This document shows, one piece after another, positions 7,509 to 13,936 of a DNA stretch of 37,368 nt. The DNA is from a virus. Where the stretch lies: the IMG/VR virus record IMGVR_UViG_3300007735_000691, positions 1-37,368 of that record; one strand, written 5' to 3'. Below the pieces are notes generated by a model. It was not told the DNA's origin. It ran no database searches and saw nothing but the letters and a program-made list of their open reading frames with translations. Each line of letters begins with the position of its first letter. Position 1 is the first letter of the stretch. The translations under genes and the position numbers were made by a program.

Positions 7509-8402
7509 TCAACCCGTGAAGGTGAAGGTTCCCGTGCTTGAGAATGTGTGGATCGTATTGCCTCCGACACTCGTGACCGTGCCGCCGCTGCCACGCTGCG
7601 CTCCCGCATACGCAACGATCACGATTCCACTGCCGCCCGCGTTGGTGACATCGGTGAATCCATCGCCGCCACCGCCGCCGCCAGTGTTTGCGGTTCCCGA
7701 CACAGCATTGTTTCCAACATCATCTCCACCCTTTCCGCCACCACCTGTCCCGCCTGTTCCGTCACCACCCGATCCGTAGCCGCCGCCACCGCCACCGCCT
7801 CCATAGGTCACGCTTGAGCCGCTGATGCTGTAGGCGGTTCCGTTTCCGCCAGTCGCTCCCGTTTGCGTTGCTCCCGTACCGCTTGCATCTCCACCCGCAA
7901 CGCTCGCACCGCCACCTCCACCTCCTCGTCGCGGATCGGGACTAGTGCTTCCGGTTCCGAGATTTCCGCGTCCTCCATTGTTTCCCTCTCCGCTCGTCGC
8001 AGTTCCTCCGGTGCTTCGATCATTCAGCGTGAATGCACCGCCGCCTCCTCCACCCGATCCTCCATTTTTCCCGTTGGTCGGAGGGAATCCGTAACGACCG
8101 CCGCCGCCTCCACCCGTGCAGAAAAGGGTGTCGAACTGCGATGCGTTTCCGGTCGTTCCTTCTGCACTCGCTCCACCGCCTGCGCCGCCTGCACCGACGA
8201 TGACGGTGTATTGCGTATTCGGTGCGAGGGTAATCGTCGCGGAATATCGAACGCCACCAGCACCACCACCGCCACCCGCAGGCGATCCACCACCACCTCC
8301 ACCACCCGCAACCACGAGAACTTCTGCGGTGTAGGGGCCGAGGCCCGCGAGCATTCCGGGCCGCTTGACGCGGCGAGGCATCGTATCCCAACGGGTACGC
8401 AT
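7509..8402 (-). CDS. glycine-rich tail fibre/adhesin-like protein (297 aa)
   Basis: After a short basic N-terminus the protein is a glycine-rich domain. YTAEVLVVAGGGGGGGSP near residues 24-41 is followed by repeated runs of four to eight glycines separated by Thr/Asn/Ser segments, and by the closing strand GGSGIVIVAYAGAQRG. This arrangement (LVVAGGGGGG at the start, SGIVIV at the end) is typical of the Gly-rich receptor-binding domain of phage fibres and adhesins, which can pack as polyglycine-II helices. The last 30 residues form a beta tail (NTIHTFSSTGTFTFTG). It likely contacts the host surface. Start 8402 has no clear Shine-Dalgarno; ATG 8381 is an alternative. Confidence 0.85.
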   Translation of the reverse strand: MRTRWDTMPRRVKRPGMLAGLGPYTAEVLVVAGGGGGGGSPAGGGGGAGGVRYSATITLAPNTQYTVIVGAGGAGGGASAEGTTGNASQFDTLFCTGGGGGGRYGFPPTNGKNGGSGGGGGGAFTLNDRSTGGTATSGEGNNGGRGNLGTGSTSPDPRRGGGGGGASVAGGDASGTGATQTGATGGNGTAYSISGSSVTYGGGGGGGGYGSGGDGTGGTGGGGKGGDDVGNNAVSGTANTGGGGGGDGFTDVTNAGGSGIVIVAYAGAQRGSGGTVTSVGGNTIHTFSSTGTFTFTG

Positions 8403-8405
8403 GGG

Positions 8406-8972
8406 TCAGATGAAGGTGTAGAACGCGCCCATCGTAGGACTTCCTGCCCCGACAGTGGCCTTGAACTGGAGTGTCACGAACTGCGAGCCGATGGTGTCCA
8501 CGACGGCGTGAGCGTGCTGGACATTCCCGCTTGCTGCGGTTGCGGGGCTATAGACATTCACGGTCGGCACACCTGTGCCAACGGTGACGCTGCTAAAGAA
8601 AAAGGCGTTCGTGCCGTCTACTGAAATGAAAGGCACATTGCCTGCCGTTCCGGTGTAGCCCATCGTCAGGTCGGCCAGCACGGTCGGAACATAAATCTTC
8701 ACACCGACATTCGCACCCGACCTCTGCACATACCAGTTCCAGCCCACGACGCGAACGCCGACGGCGGTGTAGTTGTTCGCGCCAGCGAACGGAGTGACGC
8801 GCAGCAGGCTCGGGTAGTTCGTTCCCGGCGAAAGGATCAGCGCGGACTGGCCGGTTGTGCTAGGCGCGGTCGTGGTCGCTACGGCAGCGTCATACGCCTG
8901 CGCGCTCGTCAGCGTGATCGGCCCAACTTCAAAGAGTGCGTTCTGTCCCGTTGTGATGAATGCGTTTGGCAT
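8406..8972 (-). CDS. beta-rich minor structural protein (188 aa)
   Basis: The protein is Thr/Val/Gly-rich and lacks hydrophobic membrane segments or charged catalytic clusters. The stretch NNYTAVGVRVVGWNWYVQR (about residues 66-84) is typical of small phage structural proteins that form a beta barrel or jelly roll. The C-terminal part QFVTLQFKATVGAGSPTMG suggests edge strands. Its ATG overlaps the stop of the upstream membrane protein (TAATG), and it precedes the glycine-rich adhesin, so it may be a fibre base or decoration protein. No closer family is recognised. Confidence 0.72.
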   Translation of the reverse strand: MPNAFITTGQNALFEVGPITLTSAQAYDAAVATTTAPSTTGQSALILSPGTNYPSLLRVTPFAGANNYTAVGVRVVGWNWYVQRSGANVGVKIYVPTVLADLTMGYTGTAGNVPFISVDGTNAFFFSSVTVGTGVPTVNVYSPATAASGNVQHAHAVVDTIGSQFVTLQFKATVGAGSPTMGAFYTFI

Positions 8973-9256
8973 TACGGCTTCCTTTCGAGGCGGTCAATGC
9001 GGGCGAGGATGGCTTCGATGCGCGCTCCGAACTCTCGGTCGGTCGCGCTCAATGATCCGATGGTCTTGGCAAGGTCTGCGGTGATCGCGGCCAACTCGGT
9101 GATGCGAACTCCCTGCGCGTCGAGCGTAGCGTCGCGCCTGCCGATGGTCAGGAACACGGCTGCGATGCTGCCGAGCAGGACGAGCGTCTGCACGCCCTGA
9201 AGGATCGTTTGAACCGACACCGCCTTGCCGAGATTCACTTCTGTGGATTCGCTCAT
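8972..9256 (-). CDS. membrane-anchored coiled-coil protein (94 aa), holin or i-spanin-like
   Basis: I start the gene at 9256, where ATG overlaps the stop of the HExxH gene as ATGA; the upstream frame is Arg/Pro-rich shadow sequence. Residues 22-39 (QTLVLLGSIAAVFLTIGR) form one membrane span. Residues 45-94 form a heptad-patterned amphipathic helix with repeated Leu/Ile/Ala. An N-terminal span with a long coiled coil is seen in inner-membrane spanins and in some small phage holin-like proteins. It stands next to an HExxH protein and upstream of the lipoprotein gene, which fits a lysis role, but this is inference. Confidence 0.72.
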   Translation of the reverse strand: MSESTEVNLGKAVSVQTILQGVQTLVLLGSIAAVFLTIGRRDATLDAQGVRITELAAITADLAKTIGSLSATDREFGARIEAILARIDRLERKP

Positions 9257-9564
9257 GTCTTGGCCTTTGGACGGGATGGTAGCGGGTGCCGTCGCCATGC
9301 CAAAGAGAAAAGGACACGGGCCACCACCGCCGCTGCGTCGGTCACGGTTTCCTCCGCAAGCGAAGGGATCGCCGCGTGGAGGGTCTCGTGGACGGTGACC
9401 TCGAGGAGCCGTTGCGCTCGGAGGTTGCGCCGGATTCGGATGGTGGGGTGTGGCCCCGGCGGGTGATCGCAGTCGCCGTCGCGATCCTTCGGCAGCTCGC
9501 GTGCCTTGACCATGCGGACGCGCCAACGCCGCCCGTTGATCGTGGCCCGCGTTTCAAGTCGCAC
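9253..9564 (-). CDS. small HExxH metallopeptidase-like protein (103 aa)
   Basis: The protein carries LLEVTVHETLHAAIP, an HExxH zinc-binding motif near residues 59-63, preceded by a beta region with HPTIRIRRNL and followed by a helix with ETVTDAAAVVARVLFSLAW. This resembles the short SprT-like or putative metallopeptidase proteins common in tailed phages. They are mostly uncharacterised, and activity cannot be assumed. The start is GTG (9564) with GAGGTG five bases upstream and an 11-bp overlap with the metallophosphoesterase gene. It might be a peptidase of the lysis or head-maturation system, or a DNA-linked protease. Confidence 0.75.
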   Translation of the reverse strand: MRLETRATINGRRWRVRMVKARELPKDRDGDCDHPPGPHPTIRIRRNLRAQRLLEVTVHETLHAAIPSLAEETVTDAAAVVARVLFSLAWRRHPLPSRPKAKT

Positions 9565-10516
9565 GGGTCACCTCGGCGGCGAGGCGGTAGTCCTTCTGCG
9601 TCCCGGCGATGTGCAGGCGCATCCACACCGCGCCCTTCGTCTTGGGCGGGATGCCCTTCTCGATGGCCCATCCGCCAAAGCCGTCGCCGTGTTCGTCCTT
9701 GTAGGTTCCCACGCGGCAGTGGATCTGCTCGTCAAGCACGACCTCGGCGAGTCCCATGAACTGGCGCACGCGCTCGCGTGCGAGCGGCACGACCCAGTGG
9801 TGGTGCGAGTGTCCCGTCACAACAATGTCAGCGTCGGGGTACAGGCTTGCGTGTCGACGGGTATCAAGCACGCCGTGCGTCATCATCGCACCGCCGCCCG
9901 CGCCGTGGAAATAGCGCATCTTGAACGAGAAGGTGCCGCCATTCTTCGATACGAGCCGGAACAGCACCCACCCGCCATAGCCGCCGGAGTACACGGGTGC
10001 CGGGCCTGCCGCGCTCAACCCGGCGCAAGTGCGCTCGGTCAGGTCAACCTCGTGCCGCTTGGTCACGCTTGTCTCGTGGTTTCCTCTGCCGATGACCACG
10101 AACCGATCCTGCCACGGGCTGAAGAACTTGACGGCCTCGCGCACGACCGCATCGAGGTAGTCGCCGCACTGGTACTCGGGTCGCATGGCCGAGCGGTCGG
10201 CCCGTGGATCCCACTTTCCTTGGCATACACAGTGGAAGTCGCCGCACGAAATCACCCCTCCCTTGCGCTTCACGACCTCCTTCATGTGCCGCGCTTCCAT
10301 GTCCTGATCGGTGTGCGCGTTGTCGTGGTGGCGGTCGGAGTCGATCAAGGCCCACCACTCGAACCCGTGCGGCGTGTCGCACAGCATCGTCACCCGGTGG
10401 ATGTTGCGGCTCAACTTCTCGACCGTCCATTTCGTGCCCGGCGTGATGCCGTCACGCCAGTAGTGATCCTTCAATTGCTCGCGGATGCGTTCCTTGTCGC
10501 AGCGTCGGGTCATCAT
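9554..10516 (-). CDS. calcineurin-like metallophosphoesterase (320 aa)
   Basis: All metal-binding blocks of the family appear in order: DSDRHHDN (residues 59-66), VISCGDFHC (88-96), VIGRGNHE (141-148), His204 in YFHGAGGG, and VTGHSHHHW (233-241). It should therefore be an active two-metal phosphoesterase, acting on nucleic acid or a phosphorylated small molecule. Substrate cannot be told from sequence. It lies directly after a RusA-type resolvase with a 4-bp overlap and good Shine-Dalgarno GAGGTG, so a role in phage DNA metabolism is plausible. Length is usual for phage members. Confidence 0.9.
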   Translation of the reverse strand: MMTRRCDKERIREQLKDHYWRDGITPGTKWTVEKLSRNIHRVTMLCDTPHGFEWWALIDSDRHHDNAHTDQDMEARHMKEVVKRKGGVISCGDFHCVCQGKWDPRADRSAMRPEYQCGDYLDAVVREAVKFFSPWQDRFVVIGRGNHETSVTKRHEVDLTERTCAGLSAAGPAPVYSGGYGGWVLFRLVSKNGGTFSFKMRYFHGAGGGAMMTHGVLDTRRHASLYPDADIVVTGHSHHHWVVPLARERVRQFMGLAEVVLDEQIHCRVGTYKDEHGDGFGGWAIEKGIPPKTKGAVWMRLHIAGTQKDYRLAAEVTRAT

Positions 10517-10953
10517 CGCACCTCGTTCAGGAGGAGTTCGACGCGCGGGTTCTTCGCGTCCACGAGTATCACGAGCGGAAGGTGAGTCAGGGCGTTGTCA
10601 TCGCGGAGCAGGCCCGCGTCTACGAGGCCATCGAACACGGCCTTGAGGCTTGCGAGGCAGTTGTCCTTGTCGCGGCGGCGAGCGTCTCGAGCGAACCAAT
10701 GCACCTCACAGGTCGCGTCCTTCCACCCACCTTTGACATCGGCCTCGTACATGGCGACCTGTGCGGATGCCCACGCCTCCGTTCGCGCACGCTTCACGGC
10801 CTTGAACTTGACGGCCCAATGGCACCGCGCGTTCGGCGAGAGCGTCCGAGCAGGGGTGCCGACCGTGACGGTGAGCGACTCGGCCACGGGTGCATTGTGG
10901 CCGTCGCCGTCATCCGGTGGAAGGGATCGGGCCGTCCGTGGCTCCTGTCCCAT
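10513..10953 (-). CDS. rusA: RusA-family Holliday junction resolvase
   Basis: The 146-aa protein shows the RusA pattern. LSPNARCHW (38-46) begins the fold, RRRDKDNCLASLKAVFDGL (92-110) supplies Asp95 and Asp97, and GLLRDDNAL (114-122) supplies Asp118. Together these correspond to the three catalytic acids of RusA. The enzyme would cut branched DNA before packaging or resolve ERF-driven recombination intermediates. The start at 10953 is supported by GAGGAGG six bases upstream. The N-terminal 25 residues are Pro/Asp-rich and not part of the conserved domain. Confidence 0.93.
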   Translation of the reverse strand: MGQEPRTARSLPPDDGDGHNAPVAESLTVTVGTPARTLSPNARCHWAVKFKAVKRARTEAWASAQVAMYEADVKGGWKDATCEVHWFARDARRRDKDNCLASLKAVFDGLVDAGLLRDDNALTHLPLVILVDAKNPRVELLLNEVR

Positions 10954-10968
10954 CGTGAACCTCCTCGC

Positions 10969-11220
10969 CTACTGCTCTTCGTCTCGTGGTCTGAACTTGC
11001 GCCTCGGCAACGGCTCGACGGCGGCGAACACCTGTGCCGCGAGCTTCAGGCCCGCGCGTGCTTCGTCTAGGTCGTACTGCGTGGGGTAGTGCTTCAGGAG
11101 CCGCCGCGCCTCGGCCCGTAGTTCACCCGGCACCCCCGGCGTGCGCTTGGGGTCAACAAGTGCCGCGAGGAAGTGCCGGGTTTTGGCGATGGCTCGGAAT
11201 CGTTCGTGTGGCAGGGTCAT
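10969..11220 (-). CDS. BPSL0761-family protein (83 aa)
   Basis: The pattern MTLPHERFRAIAKTRHFLAAL, then PGVPGELRAEARRLLKHYP, is characteristic of the BPSL0761 family. These are small proteins of proteobacteria and their phages with conserved R-A-x-x-x-T-R-x-F-L and L-x-H-Y-P motifs and no known function. The C-terminal half (LDEARAGLKLAAQVFAAVE) is helical and ends in a charged tail. The gene follows the small-gene array and precedes the resolvase, with GGAG about nine bases before ATG. Family recognition is by motif; its role in the phage is unknown. Confidence 0.82.
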   Translation of the reverse strand: MTLPHERFRAIAKTRHFLAALVDPKRTPGVPGELRAEARRLLKHYPTQYDLDEARAGLKLAAQVFAAVEPLPRRKFRPRDEEQ

Positions 11221-11241
11221 GGCGCAAGGCTCCCTAGTCCC

Positions 11242-11403
11242 TCACTCCTCGGGGTTTGCGTCGCTCATTGTATCGGCCTTGCCGTCATGCTTCGCCAGTT
11301 CCGCTCGGAGCCGTTTGATCTCCGCAGCGGCTTCCAGCGCGATGCCGTAGCCGTATGCCTGCCACAGTCCCTCCAGCCGGGAAACAAGGTCGCGGTCGGT
11401 CAT
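11242..11403 (-). CDS. array protein 8: small helical protein (53 aa)
   Basis: This is the last gene of the small-gene array. The product MTDRDLVSRLEGLWQAYGYG... contains a helix ALEAAAEIKRLRAELAKHDG with the EAA-x-EI-x-RLR pattern found in other members. It has lost the C-terminal W-D-C-F-K-E-N-T peptide and ends DANPEE. Its ATG overlaps the stop of the previous member (ATGA), and its Shine-Dalgarno AGGAG lies within that gene's final codons. Function is unknown. Confidence 0.7.
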   Translation of the reverse strand: MTDRDLVSRLEGLWQAYGYGIALEAAAEIKRLRAELAKHDGKADTMSDANPEE

Positions 11404-11633
11404 GGCTTCTCCTTGAAGCAGTCCCAACCACGCCGCTCGGCTTCAAGCAATGCGCCTCCGTGCGTTTCGCTATCCAACTCGCACGCCTCACGCCTCGCCT
11501 CGTCGCGCTCTTTCTCAAGTTCACGGCACTTTTCGGTCAGAAGATTGTTTTGATACCGCGCATTCTCCAGTTCCTCGGAGAGCCTAAACCGCTCCGACAT
11601 CGCAGGATGTGGATTTGGTGTTGCATCAGTCAT
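11400..11633 (-). CDS. array protein 7: coiled-coil protein ending WDCFKEKP (77 aa)
   Basis: The product begins MTDATPNPHPAM. It then forms a long charged helix: RLSEELENARYQNNLLTEK, followed by CRELEKERDEARREACELD. It ends ERRGWDCFKEKP. The coiled coil with E-R-D-E-A-R-R is shared with neighbouring members. The final codons encode the Shine-Dalgarno site of the next gene. I start at 11633, behind AGAGGAAAACACCA; the upstream frame is a shadow of the preceding gene. Role unknown; small soluble coiled-coil proteins in phage accessory regions often bind host proteins. Confidence 0.75.
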   Translation of the reverse strand: MTDATPNPHPAMSERFRLSEELENARYQNNLLTEKCRELEKERDEARREACELDSETHGGALLEAERRGWDCFKEKP

Positions 11634-11652
11634 TGGTGTTTTCCTCTTTGAA

Positions 11653-11889
11653 TCAGTCGTTTGAGCCATAGCAATCCCAACCCCAATCTCGCATGACAAC
11701 GACGGGGTTGGCATAGAACTTGTCGTCGTATAGGCTCTGATTGATTTTTGCCTGCTTTTCACAGGCGGTTCGCCTTGCTTCGTCACGCTCTTTGCGGAGC
11801 CGATCAATCGCATCGGCGGCTGCGTTGCGAATATGTGGCTCAAGTTCTGTGGGCAGACGGAGCATGGTTACGATAAATGAATCAGTCAT
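11653..11889 (-). CDS. array protein 6: coiled-coil protein ending WDCYGSND (78 aa)
   Basis: The protein starts MTDSFIVTMLRLPTELEPHI and has the shared helix AADAIDRLRKERDEARRTACE. It ends DWGWDCYGSND, a variant of the common C-terminal peptide. A stop codon cuts the peptide short. The following untranslated bases still read as F-K-E-E-N-T-N-D if translated, so the ribosome-site module survives outside the gene. The start at 11889 overlaps the previous gene by eight bases and has AAGGAG upstream. Function unknown. Confidence 0.75.
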   Translation of the reverse strand: MTDSFIVTMLRLPTELEPHIRNAAADAIDRLRKERDEARRTACEKQAKINQSLYDDKFYANPVVVMRDWGWDCYGSND

Positions 11890-12202
11890 TAGTGTTCTCC
11901 TTGAAGCAGTCACATCCCCTTCGCTTTGCTTCCATATGCGGATCAGCCATCGTCGGAAGGTGTTCGGCCTCGTTGTTGCACACCTCTCGCCTCGCCTCGT
12001 CGCGCTCGTCCATCATGCGGCGCATCTCATTGCAAATGCATGAGTAGTCACGGCGCAGCCGCTCAATCTCCTTGATGGCACACTCAATGTAGTAAGCAGC
12101 AGTAGCAGGGGCATCGAAAGTGTCTGCACCGCTGTCCCGAATGGTTGCGGCAATCTGCTGAAGGCGGGGGATGGTGTTGAAGTTGGTGGTGGGGTCAGTC
12201 AT
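11882..12202 (-). CDS. array protein 5: coiled-coil protein ending CDCFKENTND (106 aa)
   Basis: One of the two longest members (106 aa). MTDPTTNFNTIPRLQQIAAT opens a helical domain; YYIECAIKEIERLRRDYSCI and MMDERDEARREVCNNEAEH follow, then the end KRRGCDCFKENTND. It contains six Cys residues in total, spaced through the second half. The start at 12202 lies within the last codons of the previous gene (ATGACTGA overlap), with AAGGAG inside the K-E codons. No catalytic motif is visible. Confidence 0.75.
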   Translation of the reverse strand: MTDPTTNFNTIPRLQQIAATIRDSGADTFDAPATAAYYIECAIKEIERLRRDYSCICNEMRRMMDERDEARREVCNNEAEHLPTMADPHMEAKRRGCDCFKENTND

Positions 12203-12398
12203 TGGTGTTCTCCTTGAAGTTCTTGTAGCACTCCCAACCAAAACGCAGCCGTTCCATTTCCTCCGTGACATCCACCAAATGAGATCGCAGGCACTCAATC
12301 AGGTGAGTTCCCTCCGCGTTGGTGCTGCTCAAGCCACGAGTTGCTTCAAGAATCTGCCTGCTTTTCTGTTCGTAGTTGCCACGAATGAACTCAAACAT
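12195..12398 (-). CDS. array protein 4: small helical protein ending FKENTND (67 aa)
   Basis: The product MFEFIRGNYEQKSRQILEAT... is helical and ends MERLRFGWECYKNFKENTND. Compared with its relatives the C-terminal peptide has three extra residues (WECYKNFKENTND), yet the DNA still provides AAGGAG and the same eight-base overlap with the next start. This suggests the ribosome-site part is under tighter constraint than the peptide. ATG at 12398 follows AAGGAGAACACGG. Function unknown. Confidence 0.72.
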   Translation of the reverse strand: MFEFIRGNYEQKSRQILEATRGLSSTNAEGTHLIECLRSHLVDVTEEMERLRFGWECYKNFKENTND

Positions 12399-12621
12399 CC
12401 GTGTTCTCCTTGAAACAGTCCCATCCGCGTCGCTTGGCTTCGCGCTTCTTGTCACTCTCATTCATACGAAGCCCAGTTTCGTTCATGCTGCACACCTCCC
12501 GCCTCGCCTGGTCGCGCTCCGACCGAAGCCGTTCGATTTCATCGGCGGCTTCGCGGCATATTTCACCGTGCGGAATGCAAGTGCAGTCTCGAAGTCGCCT
12601 AACGAGTTCGGTGTCGTTCAT
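12391..12621 (-). CDS. array protein 3: coiled-coil protein ending WDCFKENTDV (76 aa)
   Basis: MNDTELVRRLRDCTC opens the protein. EICREAADEIERLRSERDQ forms the conserved coiled coil, QARREVCSMN follows, and the protein ends KRRGWDCFKENTDV. It resembles array protein 8 at its start (DTELVRRLRD against DRDLVSRLEG). The start at 12621 overlaps the membrane-protein gene by 23 bp, with AGGGA seven bases upstream. This is the clearest full-length member of the family in the window. Function unknown. Confidence 0.77.
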   Translation of the reverse strand: MNDTELVRRLRDCTCIPHGEICREAADEIERLRSERDQARREVCSMNETGLRMNESDKKREAKRRGWDCFKENTDV

Positions 12622-12802
12622 GCAATTCCCTTTGCTCTTGTCGGAAGGTTATTCGCATAGCGAGCCACACGGCAAGCAGCACGATTGTCGCGGCGATTAC
12701 CAAGTTCGCGGCGGTCGGATCAAAAAGCGGTTCGCCTTGAATGCTGGCCGGGCGTTCTCCGTGCCGCATCGTAATGTACGGATTGACGGGCGGCGTACTC
12801 AC
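12599..12802 (-). CDS. array protein 2: small membrane protein (67 aa)
   Basis: A GTG start at 12802 overlaps the previous stop (GTGA) and has AAGGAG eight bases upstream inside the codons of the preceding K-E-N. The product has a polar N-terminus (MSTPPVNPYITMRHG), one membrane span at about residues 33-55 (ANLVIAATIVLLAVWLAM), then a basic cytoplasmic-type tail RQEQRELHERHRTR. It lacks the coiled coil and the C-F-K-E-N-T end, so it is a different gene inserted in the array. It could be a membrane-acting host-takeover or superinfection-exclusion protein; this is speculation. Confidence 0.72.
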   Translation of the reverse strand: MSTPPVNPYITMRHGERPASIQGEPLFDPTAANLVIAATIVLLAVWLAMRITFRQEQRELHERHRTR

Positions 12803-13179
12803 GGCGTGTTCTCCTTGAAGCAGTCCCATCCCAGTCGTTGAGCGATTCCCTCTGCACCTCTTGCACCTTTCCACCCGAATGGGTGACCTTCAACCTCCAA
12901 CAGTTCTTCACACAACCTTCGCCTCGCCTCGTCGCGCTCGGCGCGCACGGTTTCGATTTCCGCGACGAGCAGCGCGTTGCGCTTGGCGAGCCGTTCGGCC
13001 TCGGCCCGTTCCGTGTCTCGCTCCTGCGCGTAATGCTCGGCCATCTCGTTTGCGACCTCAAGCATTCCGAGCAGTTTCTTCACCTCGTCGGCTGCTTCAT
13101 CCAAGATGTTGGGGCTTCCAACGGTCGCCCTGACGCGATCCGATGCGAGCCGAAGTGCGTTGATGATGTCCTCGCTCAT
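12799..13179 (-). CDS. array protein 1: long coiled-coil protein ending WDCFKENTP (126 aa)
   Basis: First and largest array gene. MSEDIINALRLASDRVRATV leads into DEAADEVKKLLGMLEVANEM, then a continuous coiled coil of about 60 residues with AERLAKRNALLVAEIETV and RAERDEARRRLCEELLEV, and the end AQRLGWDCFKENTP. The start at 13179 overlaps the HTH gene stop (ATGA) behind AAGGAGCAGGAGC. It establishes the pattern found in the smaller genes: EAADE helix, E-R-D-E-A-R-R, Cys, then W-D-C-F-K-E-N. Function unknown. Confidence 0.77.
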   Translation of the reverse strand: MSEDIINALRLASDRVRATVGSPNILDEAADEVKKLLGMLEVANEMAEHYAQERDTERAEAERLAKRNALLVAEIETVRAERDEARRRLCEELLEVEGHPFGWKGARGAEGIAQRLGWDCFKENTP

Positions 13180-13481
13180 GCTCCTGCTCCTTCGCATTCA
13201 CCAAGAAGAATCTGAATCGCTGCGAGACTAATACGCTGCTTTCCGGTCGCAACGAGCGACAGGTATGTAGGACTCAATCCGGTGCGCCTTGAAACATCCC
13301 GAAGGCTTTGCCCGCGCTTCGCGAGTTCGATAGCCCGTGGCCCGTGATCCGCCAGCACGACCTCTCGGTACGCCTCGTCCTGCGCAAGTCGTTGCACAAC
13401 CTTGGCGAGCGCGAGTGTTTCCTTGGGCGCGTTGCGATTGATGGTCACGGGAACGGATCGAAGGATGTTTCGCTGCATCAT
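13176..13481 (-). CDS. XRE-type HTH DNA-binding protein (101 aa)
   Basis: The C-terminal half is a Cro/C1-type helix-turn-helix: AIELAKRGQSLRDVSRRTGL then SPTYLSLVATGKQRISLAAI (residues 50-89). The N-terminal 45 residues are helical and may dimerise. The start is one of two adjacent ATGs (13481 or 13478) behind CAGGAGACACC; 13481 overlaps the previous stop. It could bind the palindrome in the divergent control region at 18444-18463, or regulate the array it leads. No integrase is present, so a lysogeny repressor is less likely than an early regulator. Confidence 0.83.
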   Translation of the reverse strand: MMQRNILRSVPVTINRNAPKETLALAKVVQRLAQDEAYREVVLADHGPRAIELAKRGQSLRDVSRRTGLSPTYLSLVATGKQRISLAAIQILLGECEGAGA

Positions 13482-13936
13482 GGTGTCTCCTGTGTGGCTT
13501 CTAGTGCTGCGTGAACGATGCCGACCTGATACTTCGACCATGCCGCGACATCGGCGGGTAGCGGCGATCCGTCAAGAGCCGCGTGCTTCCTGCACCGGGC
13601 CACGGCCTTGGCGATTTCTTCGCGCGGTGCGAGCAAGAGCGTGTTACGCATCTGCTTCGCCTCGCGCTCGACCTCGTGGGGGTCGATCCCTTCCTGCATC
13701 GCCCGAGCGTGCACCACCATCTTGCGCTGGTTGCGTTTGATCTCGCCGACCAGTTCCTCGGCCTTGCAATGCGTCCGGGCTAGGCTCGCTCGCAGGCTCT
13801 TGCAGGCTTGCACTATGTCCTCGTGGCTGAAGCCCTCAAGCACCTTCGCGGCCTCGGCGTGCCGCTTGGAATCCGGCTTGGCCCACGAGGAGCCTCCGAA
13901 GTACTCAAGAATCGTTGCTGCGGTTTCGGCTCTCAT
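13478..13936 (-). CDS. unknown helical protein next to replication gene (152 aa)
   Basis: The protein begins MRAETAATILEYFGGSSWAK and is almost wholly helical, with KVLEGFSHEDIVQACKSLRA, then KRNQRKMVVHARAMQEGIDP, and a C-terminal part with ARCRKHAALDGSPLPADVAA. It overlaps the DUF1376-like replication gene by four bases and has GGAGACACC before ATG. Position directly after a replication-initiator-like protein recalls phage helicase-loader or O/P-type partners, but no ATPase motif (P-loop) is present. I therefore leave it unassigned. Confidence 0.75.
   Translation of the reverse strand: MRAETAATILEYFGGSSWAKPDSKRHAEAAKVLEGFSHEDIVQACKSLRASLARTHCKAEELVGEIKRNQRKMVVHARAMQEGIDPHEVEREAKQMRNTLLLAPREEIAKAVARCRKHAALDGSPLPADVAAWSKYQVGIVHAALEATQETP

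Larger units (their letters stand above)
11403..12835 (-). repeat. recurrent gene-junction module (C-terminal peptide plus ribosome site)
   Basis: The segment GGATGGGACTGCTTCAAGGAG followed by AACACnnATG, or close variants, occurs at the junctions near 12800-12830, 12396-12430, 12200-12240, 11887-11920, 11631-11655 and 11401-11430. It encodes the last residues of the upstream gene (W-D-C-F-K-E-N-T) and at the same time provides AAGGAG seven or eight bases before the next start. One copy (11631-11655) lies outside any coding sequence, and the 11401 copy is shortened (AAGGAGAAGCC). Confidence 0.8.

Noticed and set aside
7660-8330. Dense repeats near 7.7-8.3 kb as CRISPR or tandem DNA repeat
   Set aside because: They are irregular glycine codon runs of one coding sequence; there are no constant repeats with spacers.
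9257-9526. N-terminal extension of the membrane-anchored coiled-coil protein
   Set aside because: The extension is Pro/Arg-rich and overlaps the HExxH gene in another frame. The ATG at 9256 has an ATGA overlap like neighbouring genes.
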